From positions 62,001 to 126,000 of the forward strand of contig JACJZD010000003.1 of the NCBI GenBank assembly GCA_020635795.1: DNA of 64,000 bases, given 5' to 3'. Source of the stretch: Flavobacteriales bacterium (lineage in GTDB: Bacteria > Bacteroidota > Bacteroidia > Flavobacteriales_E > Vicingaceae). How positions within the stretch are numbered: the first letter of the stretch is position 1; the number at the start of each line of letters is the position of its first letter. Made by a program: the position numbers and the translations under genes. Of this stretch, positions 27,301-33,964 are shown piece after piece. Under the pieces are notes generated by a model. It was not told the DNA's origin and ran no database searches. It worked only from the letters and a program-made list of their open reading frames with translations.

Positions 27301-29021
27301 CTACGCCAGCAACTCCAACATTTACTGCAGTTGCGCCAATATGTATAGGTGATGCTTTAGCTCCGTTGCCAACAACTTCTACCAATGGAATAACTGGAAC
27401 ATGGAGTCCTGCATTAGACAGTACCACTACCACCACGTATACATTTACTCCAACAGCTGGTCAATGTGCAACAACAACAACATTAACCATAACGGTAAAT
27501 ACATCACCAACAACCCCAACATTTACAGCAGTTGCGCCAATATGTATAGGGGATGTTTTAGCTCCGTTACCAACAACTTCTACGAATGGGATAACTGGAA
27601 CATGGAGCCCAGCATTGGATAACACAACAACAACAACCTATACGTTTACACCAACAGCAGGTCAATGTGCAACGACCACCACATTAACAATCACTGTAAA
27701 TTCTACGCCAGCAACTCCAACATTTACGGCAGTTTCAACAATATGTAGTGGAGCAACATTAACTGCTTTACCAACAACTTCTAATAATGGGATAACAGGA
27801 ACTTGGAGCCCAGCGTTAAATAACACAACAACAACAACCTACACGTTTACTCCAACAGCTGGTCAATGTGCAACGACAACTACATTGACTATAACAGTAA
27901 ATCCAAATGTTACTCCAACGTTTACATCGGTATCACCAATATGTAGTGGGGATGCATTGTCTCCGTTGCCAACAACTTCCACCAATGGGATAACTGGAAC
28001 TTGGAGTCCAGCATTAGATAATACGACTACCACCACGTATACATTTACACCAACTACAGGTGTATGTGCTACTACCACAACTCTAACAATAACAGTAACA
28101 ACGCCAACAACACCAACATTTACAGCAGTATCGCCAATATGTAGTGGGGATGCATTATCTCCGTTGCCAACAACCTCTATAAATGGGGTGTCAGGAACAT
28201 GGAGTCCGGCATTAGATAATACAACAACAACAACTTATACATTTACCCCAACTGCAGGGCAATGTGCAACCACGACGACAATGACAATAACTGTATCTGC
28301 TCCTCCTGTAGCTGTAATAACAGGAACTTCAAGTATATGTTTTGGTCAAACAGCTTCATTAACTGCTAGTGGAGGTAGTTCTTATACTTGGAGTACAGGT
28401 GCAAATACTACTTCTATTTCTAGTACACCTAGTGATACTATTACTTATTGGGTAATTGCTAGTACAGGTTCTTGTTCTGATTCTACATCTTACACTGTAA
28501 ATGTTATTCAAAATCCTAACGTAGTTGTTACGCCTGCAATTAGTACAACAATTATACAAGGAAATTCTATTGAATTAACTGCTAGTGGTGCTTCTTCGTA
28601 TACTTGGACACCATCTGAAGGATTGAGTTGTACGGCTTGTCCAGTAACCATTGCTTCACCAGAGGTTACAACAGTTTATTGTGCAAGTACAACTGTTAAT
28701 GGTTGCGTAGATACAACATGTGTTATTGTAAATGTTGACATTATTTGCGGGGAATTATTTGTTCCATCTGCATTTTCTCCAAATTCTGATGGAGTTAATG
28801 ATTGTTTGTCGGTTTATAATAACTGTATTGAATCGATGGATTTTAAAGTTTTTTCAAGATGGGGAGAAGTAGTTTACCAATCAATTGATGTAAATGATTG
28901 TTGGGATGGAACATTTAAAGGAACAGCTTTAAATACGGCTGTATTTGTTTATAAGCTTGATGCAGTCTTGCTGAATGGAGAAGAAGTTAAGCTAAAAGGT
29001 AATGTATCGTTAATTAAGTAG
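24369..29021 (+). CDS. Giant repeat-rich surface protein with T9SS type B C-terminus (SprB-like architecture)
   Basis: A 1550-residue exported protein. Order of parts: signal peptide (1-20, LFVNAQ); a beta-propeller-like region (about 35-450) with KASDGGYVAVGY and LDAAGNHVWHKVF type repeats; an Ig-like domain (about 500-580); eleven tandem 66-residue repeats (585-1310), each with a PxPICxG start, the core NGxxGTWSPAL and a Thr-rich strand ending QCATTTT; two more Ig-like domains (about 1312-1455); and a type B sorting domain (about 1465-1550: SAFSPNSDGVNDCLSVY, FSRWGEVVYQ, CWDGTFKG). The design is like SprB, the mobile adhesin of gliding flavobacteria, but sequence alone does not prove gliding. 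The two Cys in each repeat could form disulfides. The OmpA-like gene starts 10 bases downstream. Confidence 0.88.
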   Translation: MKTKILLTIAIILSVLFVNAQTTTAFRKNYNQALFDLPGNIVEGLTANTYVMAGTNLSFLPIYGTVSQLNDTGGINWSFRYSDASIGFQLNDIKKVQSANQYIACGGSESNSAVFMVLDAAGAVVISKKFNINEANSAWFNRVIKASDGGYVAVGYVTGYDPDGAGPEIDFNPINYTDANGDPQTEYIGSPLIVKLDAAGNHVWHKVFRYYMGANIPANRIYNDASFVDVVEVSDGYVAVGSYDVNNHLSNTNSDGDDATPTDAIILKTTTAGVITYHKQVDNPDSSPSQNSKYFGAVNTTSAGDLIMGGYDNGKELIQKYVGAGGFSQTFSRLFTYPGLASVVDVSQIYEVNGSTDLTTMAMYIQPTGFVFSNSIHRVNPTATTNVFAKRYDFNLISILPRGGKTSDNGYISMSMTAGGTNYDYHVIKTDPTGDTPLTGCPPTSFTPTAAAGPTTASDPSFNAWAGTPGSNTLTISRTAITPTVGYVCTKTACVPPLEATTVTATPSTICAGQSSSITASGPSSGVSYQVWTAATGGTNLGTTPLSVSPATTTTYYIQTVSNSDGSCVSATRVSVTVTVTPSTTPTFTAVSPICSGGSLSALPTTSNNGITGTWSPALNNTTTTTYTFTPTAGQCATTTTLSITVNPNVTPTFTAVSPICSGGSLSALPTTSNNGITGTWSPALDNTTTTTYTFTPTAGQCATTTTLSITVNPNVTPTFTAVSPICSGGSLSALPTISNNGITGTWSPALDNTTTTTYTFTPTAGQCATTTTLSITVNPNVTPTFTAVSPICSGGSLSALPTTSNNGITGTWSPALDNTTTTTYTFTPTAGQCATTTTLSITVNPNVTPTFAAVAPICTGDALSPLPTTSTNGITGTWSPALDNTTTTTYTFTPTAGQCATTTTLSITVNPNVTPTFAAVAPICTGDALSPLPTTSTNGITGTWSPALDNTTTTTYTFTPTAGQCATTTTLTISVNSTPATPTFTAVAPICIGDALAPLPTTSTNGITGTWSPALDSTTTTTYTFTPTAGQCATTTTLTITVNTSPTTPTFTAVAPICIGDVLAPLPTTSTNGITGTWSPALDNTTTTTYTFTPTAGQCATTTTLTITVNSTPATPTFTAVSTICSGATLTALPTTSNNGITGTWSPALNNTTTTTYTFTPTAGQCATTTTLTITVNPNVTPTFTSVSPICSGDALSPLPTTSTNGITGTWSPALDNTTTTTYTFTPTTGVCATTTTLTITVTTPTTPTFTAVSPICSGDALSPLPTTSINGVSGTWSPALDNTTTTTYTFTPTAGQCATTTTMTITVSAPPVAVITGTSSICFGQTASLTASGGSSYTWSTGANTTSISSTPSDTITYWVIASTGSCSDSTSYTVNVIQNPNVVVTPAISTTIIQGNSIELTASGASSYTWTPSEGLSCTACPVTIASPEVTTVYCASTTVNGCVDTTCVIVNVDIICGELFVPSAFSPNSDGVNDCLSVYNNCIESMDFKVFSRWGEVVYQSIDVNDCWDGTFKGTALNTAVFVYKLDAVLLNGEEVKLKGNVSLIK
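26121..28298 (+). repeat. Eleven in-frame tandem repeats of 198 bases (66 residues)
   Basis: The unit begins at 26121, 26319, 26517 and so on, exactly 198 bases apart, and eleven units fit 26121-28298. Every unit encodes TPTF, PIC or TIC, GTWSPAL and YTFTPT followed by CATTTT. By DNA sequence they fall into groups: units 1-4 are nearly identical, 5-6 are a close pair, 7-8 are another, and 9-11 are mixed. This points to stepwise block duplication. The exact period, and the coding frame kept throughout, show it is protein repeat and not CRISPR or satellite DNA. Confidence 0.95.
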
Positions 29022-29031
29022 AATATTTAGA

Positions 29032-31020
29032 ATGAAAAGAATTGGAATATTAGTATTTTTTATTGGAGTTTATTGTTTGGGGTTTGGACAAACAAATACA
29101 GAATTTTCTAAAGCAAACTTTAAGTCGAAACCAACTGAACTAAAAGAAGCATTGAAGAATATTCAAGCTGGGGATATGAATTATTATAAATTCATGTATG
29201 GAAAAGCCTTGGAATCTTATATTTCAGCGAATAAGTTTAATCCAAATAATGCAGAGTTAAATGCAAAAATTGGAGATTGTTATTTGAACTCTTCTGATAG
29301 ATCAGAAGCATTGGGTCATTTAAAAAAAGCTTATCAATTAGACAGCAAAATGGATGGTTTTTATATCTACTTATTGGGTAAAGCTCACCATTTAAATAAT
29401 GAATTTGATGAAGCAATAAAGTATTATAAAATAGCAAAAACAAATGGTAGTAAAATCCAACCCGATTTAAGTAGTATGGTGGATAAAAAAAATGCTGAAT
29501 GTGCTTCAGGAAAAAAATTAATAAAGCTACCAGTTAATGTTAAAATCGAATCGTTAGAAAGTACTATTAATACTGAATATGAAGAATATGTTCCTATTAT
29601 TACTGCTGATGAATCAGAAATATTTTTCACGTCGCGTAGACCAAATACTACAGGTGGTCTAATGGATTCAGGTTTAGGTGATTATTATGAAGATATTTAT
29701 TACTCAAAAAAAGAGGGTGGAAAATGGACTAGTGCAGTGAATATTGGAGCTCCTGTAAATAGCGAATTCCATGATGCTACGGTTGGACTCTCATTAGATG
29801 GTCAAAAGCTATTCTTGTATCGTGATAACAAAAAGGGAATCGGAAATATTTATTATTCGGAAAAGAAAGGTGAAAAATGGACAGATCCTGTTGAGTTGCC
29901 TGAACCGATTAATTCAAAAAACCAAGAAACTTCAGCTTGTTATTCTTTTGATGGAAATACTATTTATTTTGTGAGTAATAGAGAAGGTGGCAAAGGTGGT
30001 AAAGATATTTATAAAGCAACAAAAGATGCAAAAGGCGTTTGGGTAAATGCAGAAAATTTAGGAGCAGTAATTAATACTAAAGAGGATGAGGATGCGGTAT
30101 TTCTTCATCCAGATGGAAAAACATTGTATTTTAGTTCGAAAGGACATAATTCGATGGGAGGATATGATGTATTTAAAAGTACTTATGAAAAAGGAAAATG
30201 GAGTACTCCACAAAATTTAGGGTTTCCTGTAAATACCTCAGATGATGATGTTTGTTTTGTATTAACTGCTAGTGGTGATTATGGGTATTATACATCTATA
30301 AAAGCTGAAGGAAAAGGTAAAAGAGACGTGTATAAAGTTGCCTTTTTGGATGAGTTAAATAAGCCAAAATTAACCTTACTTAAAGGTGCTATTACCGATA
30401 AAAAAACTGGAGCACCATTACAAGCAACTATCGAAATATATGATAATGATAATGGAAAATTGATTGGAACGTTTGAATCTAATTCTACTACTGGAAAATA
30501 TATGGTTTCGTTGCCTGCTGGTGTTAATTATGGAATTAGTGTTAAGGCTCCAGGATACTTGTTTTACTCCGAAAACTTTAACATAGCTAAAGACGCCGCT
30601 TTCAAAGAGGTTGTAAAAGATATTGGGTTGGATAAGTTAGAGGTGGGAAAAAAAGTGGTCTTGAAAAATATTTTTTACGACTATAACAAAGCAACACTTA
30701 CGGCTTCTTCATCAAATGAATTAAATAAAGTTATAGAGTTGTTAGATGGAAATCCAAAAATAAAAATTGAAATTTCTGCACATACCGATTCAAGAGGGAG
30801 TGATGGTTATAATGATAAATTGTCGCAAGAAAGAGCACAATCTTGTGTAGATTATTTAGTGGCAAAAAACATAGATAAAAGCAGGTTGATAGCAAAAGGA
30901 TATGGAAAAAGACAATTACTAATAACTGACGCAGAAATTAACAAGCTAGCTACTGAAGAGGAAAAAGAAGAAGCACATCAACAAAACCGTAGAACCGAAT
31001 TTAAAATTATTGGAAATTAG
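29032..31020 (+). CDS. OmpA-family envelope protein with TPR and PD40 repeats
   Basis: A 662-residue protein with a signal peptide (1-19, CLGFGQ). Residues about 45-150 hold TPR-like helices (MYGKALESYISANKFNPNNAELNAKIGDCYLN, split in the text). About 180-430 are WD40-like PD40 repeats with the pattern ADESEIFFTSRRPN, LDGQKLFLYRD, FDGNTIYFVSNREGG and PDGKTLYFSSKGHN. About 440-530 are a carboxypeptidase-regulatory-like beta domain, and 545-662 an OmpA peptidoglycan-binding domain (NIFYDYNKATL, SAHTDSRGSDGYN, LSQERAQSCVDYL). The layout matches PorE-type proteins that tether T9SS parts to peptidoglycan, and the operon position between a type B adhesin and a PorP/SprF gene fits an anchoring role. 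Confidence 0.88.
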   Translation: MKRIGILVFFIGVYCLGFGQTNTEFSKANFKSKPTELKEALKNIQAGDMNYYKFMYGKALESYISANKFNPNNAELNAKIGDCYLNSSDRSEALGHLKKAYQLDSKMDGFYIYLLGKAHHLNNEFDEAIKYYKIAKTNGSKIQPDLSSMVDKKNAECASGKKLIKLPVNVKIESLESTINTEYEEYVPIITADESEIFFTSRRPNTTGGLMDSGLGDYYEDIYYSKKEGGKWTSAVNIGAPVNSEFHDATVGLSLDGQKLFLYRDNKKGIGNIYYSEKKGEKWTDPVELPEPINSKNQETSACYSFDGNTIYFVSNREGGKGGKDIYKATKDAKGVWVNAENLGAVINTKEDEDAVFLHPDGKTLYFSSKGHNSMGGYDVFKSTYEKGKWSTPQNLGFPVNTSDDDVCFVLTASGDYGYYTSIKAEGKGKRDVYKVAFLDELNKPKLTLLKGAITDKKTGAPLQATIEIYDNDNGKLIGTFESNSTTGKYMVSLPAGVNYGISVKAPGYLFYSENFNIAKDAAFKEVVKDIGLDKLEVGKKVVLKNIFYDYNKATLTASSSNELNKVIELLDGNPKIKIEISAHTDSRGSDGYNDKLSQERAQSCVDYLVAKNIDKSRLIAKGYGKRQLLITDAEINKLATEEEKEEAHQQNRRTEFKIIGN

Positions 31021-31096
31021 ATGAAGTTGGAAGACCGAAGATGGAAGTCAGGGTTAACCAAATCACTAATAACCAATAACTAACAACTAAAATAAT
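31021..31096 (+). repeat. Intergenic GAAGTTxGAAGA repeat, copy 2
   Basis: GAAGTTGGAAGACCGAAG followed by AACCAAATCACTAATAACC and AATAACTAACAAC matches the string at 8033-8101 in content, order and position (between a stop codon and the next ATG). It separates the OmpA-like gene from the second PorP/SprF gene and has no coding signal. Confidence 0.5.
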
Positions 31097-32152
31097 ATGA
31101 AAAAAGTAACCAAATTTTTAACCGTAGCTGTAGTTCTTATACTGAACTTTGAACTTTTAGTACCTAATTGTTCGGCTCAAGATATCCATTTCTCTCAAAA
31201 CTATTTTACTCCTTTAGAGTTGAATCCAGCTAATGCAGGTTCAGAATATGATATTAGGGCTATTTTAAATTATCGTACCCAATGGGGAAGTGTTACAGAA
31301 CCATTTGTAACCATGATGGCGGGTTATGATATGAATTTTAAAAAGTCTAAAACTGGTTATTTTGCAGGTGGAATACACGTGTTTAATGATAAAGCAGGCG
31401 ATTCAAAAATGAATCAAACTCAAGCTAATTTAGCTCTTGCATATCATGTGTATTTGAATGCTGAAAATACTTTGGGGGCAGGGTTTCAAGGTGGATATTT
31501 TCAACGGTCAATTAATATGTCAAATCTAACATGGGGTTCACAGTATGATGGATTGAAATATGACAATCAAATTGCATCTGGCGAAAGCGTTGATTTAACT
31601 TCTGTAAAAGCAATTGATTTTTCATCAGGTATAAACTGGACGTATAGAAAAGGAGAGCGTTACATGAAAGGTAATGACCATATTATGTTAATTACAGGGG
31701 TATCTATTCAGCACATTAACAATCCAAAAACAGAATACAATGCCATCGTTGATGACCCTTTGTATTACAGATGGATTGGTCATTTCAATGGAATTATAGG
31801 TGTGCCAAATTCACCGATGTCCTTTATGCCATCAGTGGTTTATCTTCATCAAGGAAGTTTAAATGAGGTGATGGTTGGAGCAAATTTTGCTTACAAATTT
31901 AAAGAAGCATCAAAATATACTGGAAACATGAAAGGTGGCTCAATTGGTTTGGGCGGTCAATATCGTTTAAAAGATGCATTTGTAATTACTTCTTTTGTAG
32001 AAATTGCTAACTATACCATAGGAGTAAGTTATGATTTAAATACTTCTGACTTGAGTAGTGCTTCTAAGAGTTTTGGGGCATTTGAGGTTGCTTTAAGGTA
32101 TGTTTATCCTAGCCCATTTGCAGGAAGTAAAAACAATGCAAGGTTTAGATAA
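31097..32152 (+). CDS. PorP/SprF-family outer-membrane protein (second copy)
   Basis: A 351-residue predicted outer-membrane barrel. A longer than usual N-terminus (MKKVTKFLTVAVVLILNFEL) precedes the family start, CSAQDIHFSQNYFTPLELNPANAGSEYDIRA (about 26-56, split). It shares the RTQWGSV motif and the final SKNNARFR tail with the first copy (YRSQWGSI and SNARFN), so the two are clear paralogues. Pairing with the 1550-residue type B protein is likely, with the OmpA-like gene between them. It is the last gene of the surface-protein block; a new promoter for the ribosomal genes follows. Confidence 0.9.
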   Translation: MKKVTKFLTVAVVLILNFELLVPNCSAQDIHFSQNYFTPLELNPANAGSEYDIRAILNYRTQWGSVTEPFVTMMAGYDMNFKKSKTGYFAGGIHVFNDKAGDSKMNQTQANLALAYHVYLNAENTLGAGFQGGYFQRSINMSNLTWGSQYDGLKYDNQIASGESVDLTSVKAIDFSSGINWTYRKGERYMKGNDHIMLITGVSIQHINNPKTEYNAIVDDPLYYRWIGHFNGIIGVPNSPMSFMPSVVYLHQGSLNEVMVGANFAYKFKEASKYTGNMKGGSIGLGGQYRLKDAFVITSFVEIANYTIGVSYDLNTSDLSSASKSFGAFEVALRYVYPSPFAGSKNNARFR

Positions 32153-32207
32153 AAACAATCGGTAAGTTTTTATTTTATATAGGGTTTCAAAAATCATTCT
32201 TTAAGTG

Positions 32208-32237
32208 TTTGATAATAAGATAAAATTCCTATCTTTG
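32208..32237 (+). promoter_or_regulatory. Promoter of the rpsF-rpsR-rplI operon
   Basis: TTTG at 32208-32211 and TATCTTTG at 32230-32237 are 18 bases apart, a near-consensus Bacteroidota promoter. Transcription should start about 40 bases before the rpsF ATG at 32281. Confidence 0.75.
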
Positions 32238-32280
32238 CCGTCCTTTTAAAAAAAGTAATAATTAATTAAATAAATTGGAA

Positions 32281-32622
32281 ATGACTAAACGTTATGAAAC
32301 TGTTTTCATTTTAACTCCCGTTTTATCTGCCGAGCAGGTAAAGGAAGCAGTTGTAAAATTTAAACAAACGCTAAAAGATGGTGGTGCGAAACTACTACAT
32401 GAAGATGATTGGGGACTAAGAAAATTAGCTTACCCAATTCAAAAAAAATCAACTGGTTTTTACCACTTGTTTGAGTATGAAGTTGATGGTGAATTTATTG
32501 CAAAACTTGAATTAGATCTTAAAAGAGATGAAAAAGTAATGCGATTTTTAACCGTTTCAATGGATAAGCATGCAATTGCATTTGCAGAATCTCGTCCTAA
32601 AAGAAAAGCAGCTAAAGCTTAA
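32281..32622 (+). CDS. rpsF: 30S ribosomal protein bS6
   Basis: A 113-residue ribosomal protein that binds 16S rRNA together with bS18. It begins MTKRYETVFILTPVLS and shows the typical bS6 segments WGLRKLAYPIQKKSTGFYHLFEY and LDLKRDEKVMRFLTV (each in one domain). The frame could extend to TTG 32275, but ATG 32281 gives the normal N-terminus. The Lys-rich tail (RPKRKAAKA) is usual. It heads the rpsF-rpsR-rplI operon. Confidence 0.95.
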   Translation: MTKRYETVFILTPVLSAEQVKEAVVKFKQTLKDGGAKLLHEDDWGLRKLAYPIQKKSTGFYHLFEYEVDGEFIAKLELDLKRDEKVMRFLTVSMDKHAIAFAESRPKRKAAKA

Positions 32623-32647
32623 GTAAAAACTTTAAAATTTTAAAATC

Positions 32648-32917
32648 ATGTCAGAAAATACATCAGACGTAAGATATCTTACCCCTCCAAACATTGAGTT
32701 ACAAAAAGAAAAATATTGTAGATTCAAAAAAAATAAAATTAAATACATCGATTACAAAGATGAAAAATTTTTGTTGTCGTTTGTTAATGAACAAGGAAAG
32801 TTATTGCCAAGAAGAATAACTGGTACTTCTTTAAAATATCAAAGAAAAGTTGGTCAAGCAATTAAAAGAGCTAGACACATTGCTTTAATGCCTTATGTGG
32901 CAGATATGTTAAAATAA
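32648..32917 (+). CDS. rpsR: 30S ribosomal protein bS18
   Basis: An 89-residue small-subunit protein, the partner of bS6. The conserved core is CRFKKNKIKYIDYKDEKFL, then GKLLPRRITGTSLKYQRKV and AIKRARHIALMPYV, close to the bS18 consensus. The single Cys in YCRF is retained. It starts 25 bases after rpsF and 19 bases before rplI. Confidence 0.96.
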   Translation: MSENTSDVRYLTPPNIELQKEKYCRFKKNKIKYIDYKDEKFLLSFVNEQGKLLPRRITGTSLKYQRKVGQAIKRARHIALMPYVADMLK

Positions 32918-32922
32918 TTAAT

Positions 32923-32928
32923 AGGAGG
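32923..32928 (+). promoter_or_regulatory. Perfect Shine-Dalgarno sequence before rplI
   Basis: AGGAGG lies 8 bases before the rplI ATG (32937). Most genes in this window have only A-rich leaders, as is usual in Bacteroidota, where the anti-Shine-Dalgarno end of 16S rRNA is held back. A full-strength site is therefore an exception here. Confidence 0.8.
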
Positions 32929-32936
32929 CATTTAAG

Positions 32937-33386
32937 ATGAAAATTATATTAAAAGATAATATCGAAAACTTAGGATTTAAAGATGAGATCGTAACAGTAA
33001 AAGATGGTTACGGAAGAAATTTTTTAATTCCAAGAGGTTTAGCAAATTTAGCTACCAAATCAGCACTTAAAGTTCATGAAGAAAACTTGAAACAAAGAGC
33101 TGTAAAAGATAAAAAAGTAAAAGACGAAGCATTAAAAACTGCTGAAGCATTAAAAACTGCAAAAATTGCAGTTGGAGCAAAAGCTGGAGAAAATGGTAAA
33201 ATCTTTGGTTCTGTTAACACCATTCAATTAGCTGAAGCTATTGAAAAATTAGGGTTAACAATCGATAAAAAATACATTAAAATTAAAGGTGAAGCAATTA
33301 AAGCTTTAGGTTCTTACGAAGCTGACGCTAGACTACACAAAGATGTAGAGGTTAGCTTCAAATTTGATGTAGTAGAAGACAAATAA
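32937..33386 (+). CDS. rplI: 50S ribosomal protein bL9
   Basis: A 149-residue large-subunit protein. The N-terminal RNA-binding domain is MKIILKDNIENLGFKDEIV and VKDGYGRNFLIPRGLANLAT, followed by the long connecting helix rich in Lys/Glu/Ala (about 40-75) and the C-terminal domain with GENGKIFGSVNTIQLAEAIE. Length and layout are standard. The gene has a perfect AGGAGG ribosome-binding site, unusual for this genome. Confidence 0.96.
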   Translation: MKIILKDNIENLGFKDEIVTVKDGYGRNFLIPRGLANLATKSALKVHEENLKQRAVKDKKVKDEALKTAEALKTAKIAVGAKAGENGKIFGSVNTIQLAEAIEKLGLTIDKKYIKIKGEAIKALGSYEADARLHKDVEVSFKFDVVEDK

Positions 33387-33391
33387 TATTT

Positions 33392-33422
33392 TTTGCCACT
33401 TACAAATTAATTTGTATATTTG
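33392..33422 (+). promoter_or_regulatory. Promoter of the rimP-nusA-infB operon
   Basis: TTTG at 33392-33395 and TATATTTG at 33415-33422 with 19-base spacing, an exact consensus match. It lies directly after the rplI stop. The expected start of transcription is about 33428, some 20 bases before the terminator-like hairpin at 33450-33475. Confidence 0.75.
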
Positions 33423-33449
33423 TGGCACGAAACATAAGGATTTGATAAA

Positions 33450-33475
33450 AGAGGGGACAAACGTCCCCTCTTTTT
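33450..33475 (+). terminator. Terminator-like hairpin inside the rimP leader (possible attenuator)
   Basis: GAGGGGAC (33451-33458) pairs perfectly with GTCCCCTC (33463-33470) around AAAC, and a run of five T follows (33471-33475). It has the form of an intrinsic terminator but lies between the rimP promoter and the rimP ATG (33489), so it should stop or limit transcripts from that promoter unless read-through is controlled. It could also only end the rplI transcript. Confidence 0.75.
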
Positions 33476-33488
33476 ATGACAAAAATTA

Positions 33489-33956
33489 ATGATTACAAAC
33501 GCTCAAATACAAGAATTGATTGCCGACAGATTGGTTGAAAAGAACTGCTTTGTAGTTTATCTTGATGTTAAACCTGGTAATAATATTCAGTTAGAACTTG
33601 ATAGTCCAAACGGATTGTCGATTAGTGATTGTATAGATTTTAGTCGTCAGATTGAACATAATTTGGATAGAGAAGCAGAAGACTTTGAGTTACATGTATC
33701 ATCGCCAGGGTTGGATAAGCCATTACGTGTTTTTCAGCAATACCAGAAAAATATTGGTAGAGATATAAAAATTGTGCTGCTTGATGATAAAAAAGTGGAA
33801 GGAAACCTTGAAGAAGTTAATGAAAGTGAAATAAAGTTGACCTACACTTTAACCGAGAAAATTGAAGGAAAAAAGAAAAAATTAAAAAAAATAGTTGAAG
33901 AAATAATACCCTTTACAAACATAAAAGAAACAACAATAATTATATCGTTTAAATAA
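33489..33956 (+). CDS. rimP: Ribosome maturation factor RimP
   Basis: A 155-residue cytoplasmic factor for 30S subunit assembly. The N-terminal alpha/beta domain includes the family stretch ISDCIDFSRQIEHNLDRE and ELHVSSPGLDKPLRVFQQYQ (the SSPGxDRPL-like signature, about 69-88). The C-terminal SH3-like part is Lys-rich. It is the first gene of the conserved rimP-nusA-infB cluster and ends 8 bases before nusA. Confidence 0.93.
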   Translation: MITNAQIQELIADRLVEKNCFVVYLDVKPGNNIQLELDSPNGLSISDCIDFSRQIEHNLDREAEDFELHVSSPGLDKPLRVFQQYQKNIGRDIKIVLLDDKKVEGNLEEVNESEIKLTYTLTEKIEGKKKKLKKIVEEIIPFTNIKETTIIISFK

Positions 33957-33964
33957 AATTTGAT

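Noticed and set aside
27863..28078. Minus-strand frames inside the repeat array (also near 26840)
   Set aside because: They are mirror products of the Thr-rich repeat codons (Val-rich antisense) and repeat with the array.
26121..28298. Regular 198-base repeats, possibly a CRISPR or satellite array
   Set aside because: The period is far longer than CRISPR units, there are no unique spacers, and one long frame with a secretion tail runs through all units.
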